Source: Opitutales bacterium (GTDB lineage: Bacteria > Verrucomicrobiota > Verrucomicrobiia > Opitutales > Intestinicryptomonadaceae). From it: a stretch of 5,066 nt of DNA. Shown here one piece after another: positions 4,472 through 5,066 of the stretch. The notes beneath the pieces were generated by a model. That model made no database searches. It was not told where the DNA came from and saw only the letters and a program-made list of their open reading frames with translations. The translations under genes and the position numbers were made by a program. Location of the stretch: positions 1-5,066 of the forward strand of contig JAFXRX010000355.1 in the NCBI GenBank assembly GCA_017526045.1, given 5' to 3'. The stretch's first letter is position 1. Every line of letters starts with the position of its first letter.

Positions 4472-5066
4472 ATGGTTTTTATCGACACACCAAAATCCAT
4501 GATAGAGCAGATGCTCGAAAGCTCCGAAAACTCCGCGCAATGGCAGGTCGGCTGGCAGAGGTTCTTCGACATCTACTATCCGGTGCTAAGGCACATGGCG
4601 CGCAGCGGCTTCGCGAAATTCGGCTTTGAAACCCCGCCCGAAAGCGCGGTCGACGACGTCGTCTCCGACACCTTCCAAAGCATGGTAAAAATGTTCCAAA
4701 GCGGCAAGTACGACAAAACCCGCAGGTTCCGCGGCTTTTTGAAGACGCTTGTCCACAGAAAGGCGGTCGACTACATGCGCAAGAACAGGCGGCTAATCGC
4801 CCCGCAGCCCTTCGACGAGGCGGCGCAAAAAATTTTCGAGGGGCAAAACGCGCGTCCGGACGCCGACGAAAGGGAGGATATGCTCTTCAGGCTCGCGCGA
4901 ATTCGCGAAATCTTCGAGTGCATCAGGCTCAAATCTTTCGACCCGCAAACGCTTACGATTTTCGAGATGGTGAAGCTCGAGGGCAAACCGCCAAAAGAGG
5001 TAATGAAGGAGCTCGGGGTGAAGCGCAACATCGTCGACAACAGCGTTTACAAGGTGATGAAAAAGC
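4472..5066 (+). CDS. ECF-like sigma-70 family RNA polymerase sigma factor, C-terminal end cut by window edge
   Basis: 198 codons are open from ATG 4472 to the window end. Residues 24-107 form a sigma region 2: WQRFFDIYYPVLRHMA, the core-binding helix AVDDVVSDTFQSMVKMF (D61, D62, D66), then a basic KTRRFRGFLKTLVHRKAVDYMRKNRR segment (written here as KTRRFRGFLK then TLVHRKAVDYMRKNRR) matching the -10 recognition part. A linker of about 30 residues follows. Region 4 covers about 140-198: a helical segment, then a helix-turn-helix in KLEGKPPKEVMKELGVKRN and VYKVMKK. It would direct RNA polymerase to a dedicated promoter set. It starts 19 bases after the kinase stop with no separate promoter or good Shine-Dalgarno, so it is probably co-transcribed. 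The ATG at 4464 is in another frame and was rejected. No anti-sigma gene is seen in the window; the adjacent kinase suggests control by phosphorylation. The last residues and any C-terminal extension are unseen. Confidence 0.93.
   Translation, partial: MVFIDTPKSMIEQMLESSENSAQWQVGWQRFFDIYYPVLRHMARSGFAKFGFETPPESAVDDVVSDTFQSMVKMFQSGKYDKTRRFRGFLKTLVHRKAVDYMRKNRRLIAPQPFDEAAQKIFEGQNARPDADEREDMLFRLARIREIFECIRLKSFDPQTLTIFEMVKLEGKPPKEVMKELGVKRNIVDNSVYKVMKK

Noticed and set aside
4771..5040. Minus-strand open frame of 89 codons at the right end, Ser-rich
   Set aside because: It is antisense to the sigma factor coding frame, which has clear region 2 and region 4 motifs; no promoter or family similarity supports it.

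Overview
The window holds five protein genes in two divergent blocks. Three are complete and two run off the window edges. No RNA gene, insertion sequence, CRISPR array or origin was seen. Reading is very dense, and the intergenic stretches are short and AT-rich next to GC-richer coding DNA with many GCG/CGC and AAA/TTT codons. Several features point to an anaerobic or microaerobic member of the Planctomycetes-Verrucomicrobia-Chlamydiae superphylum, most likely Verrucomicrobiota. These are a transmembrane Ser/Thr kinase beside an ECF-type sigma factor, a metzincin leading into an Ig-like domain, a class A flavodiiron protein, and start codons without clear Shine-Dalgarno sequences. The lineage is an inference from gene content, not from a marker gene.

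Minus-strand block (1 to about 2823, read right to left). The first gene is a class A flavodiiron protein (2743-1568) with all di-iron ligands, probably an O2- or NO-scavenging reductase. It ends at a strong intrinsic terminator (1543-1513). A second transcription unit then starts. It encodes a small secreted protein (1444-902) that looks like a metalloprotease propeptide with a PCGV cysteine near its C-terminus. This gene overlaps by 4 bases (ATGA) a secreted reprolysin-like zinc protease (905 to the left edge). The protease has its own signal peptide and no propeptide. The pair therefore reads as a zymogen split into two coupled genes, which is the most unusual observation here.

Plus-strand block (about 2831 to the right edge). 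A membrane-anchored Ser/Thr protein kinase with an extracytoplasmic helical, TPR-like C-terminal region (2884-4452) is followed 19 bases later by a sigma-70-family ECF-like factor (4472 to the right edge). This looks like a one-operon signalling unit: outside sensing, kinase, then sigma factor, with no anti-sigma gene visible.

The 140-base divergent region (2744-2883) has back-to-back candidate promoters. All three candidate promoters in the window carry a CCGCGCGG-type palindrome between the -35 and -10 boxes. This may be a shared operator or only a compositional habit of the genome.
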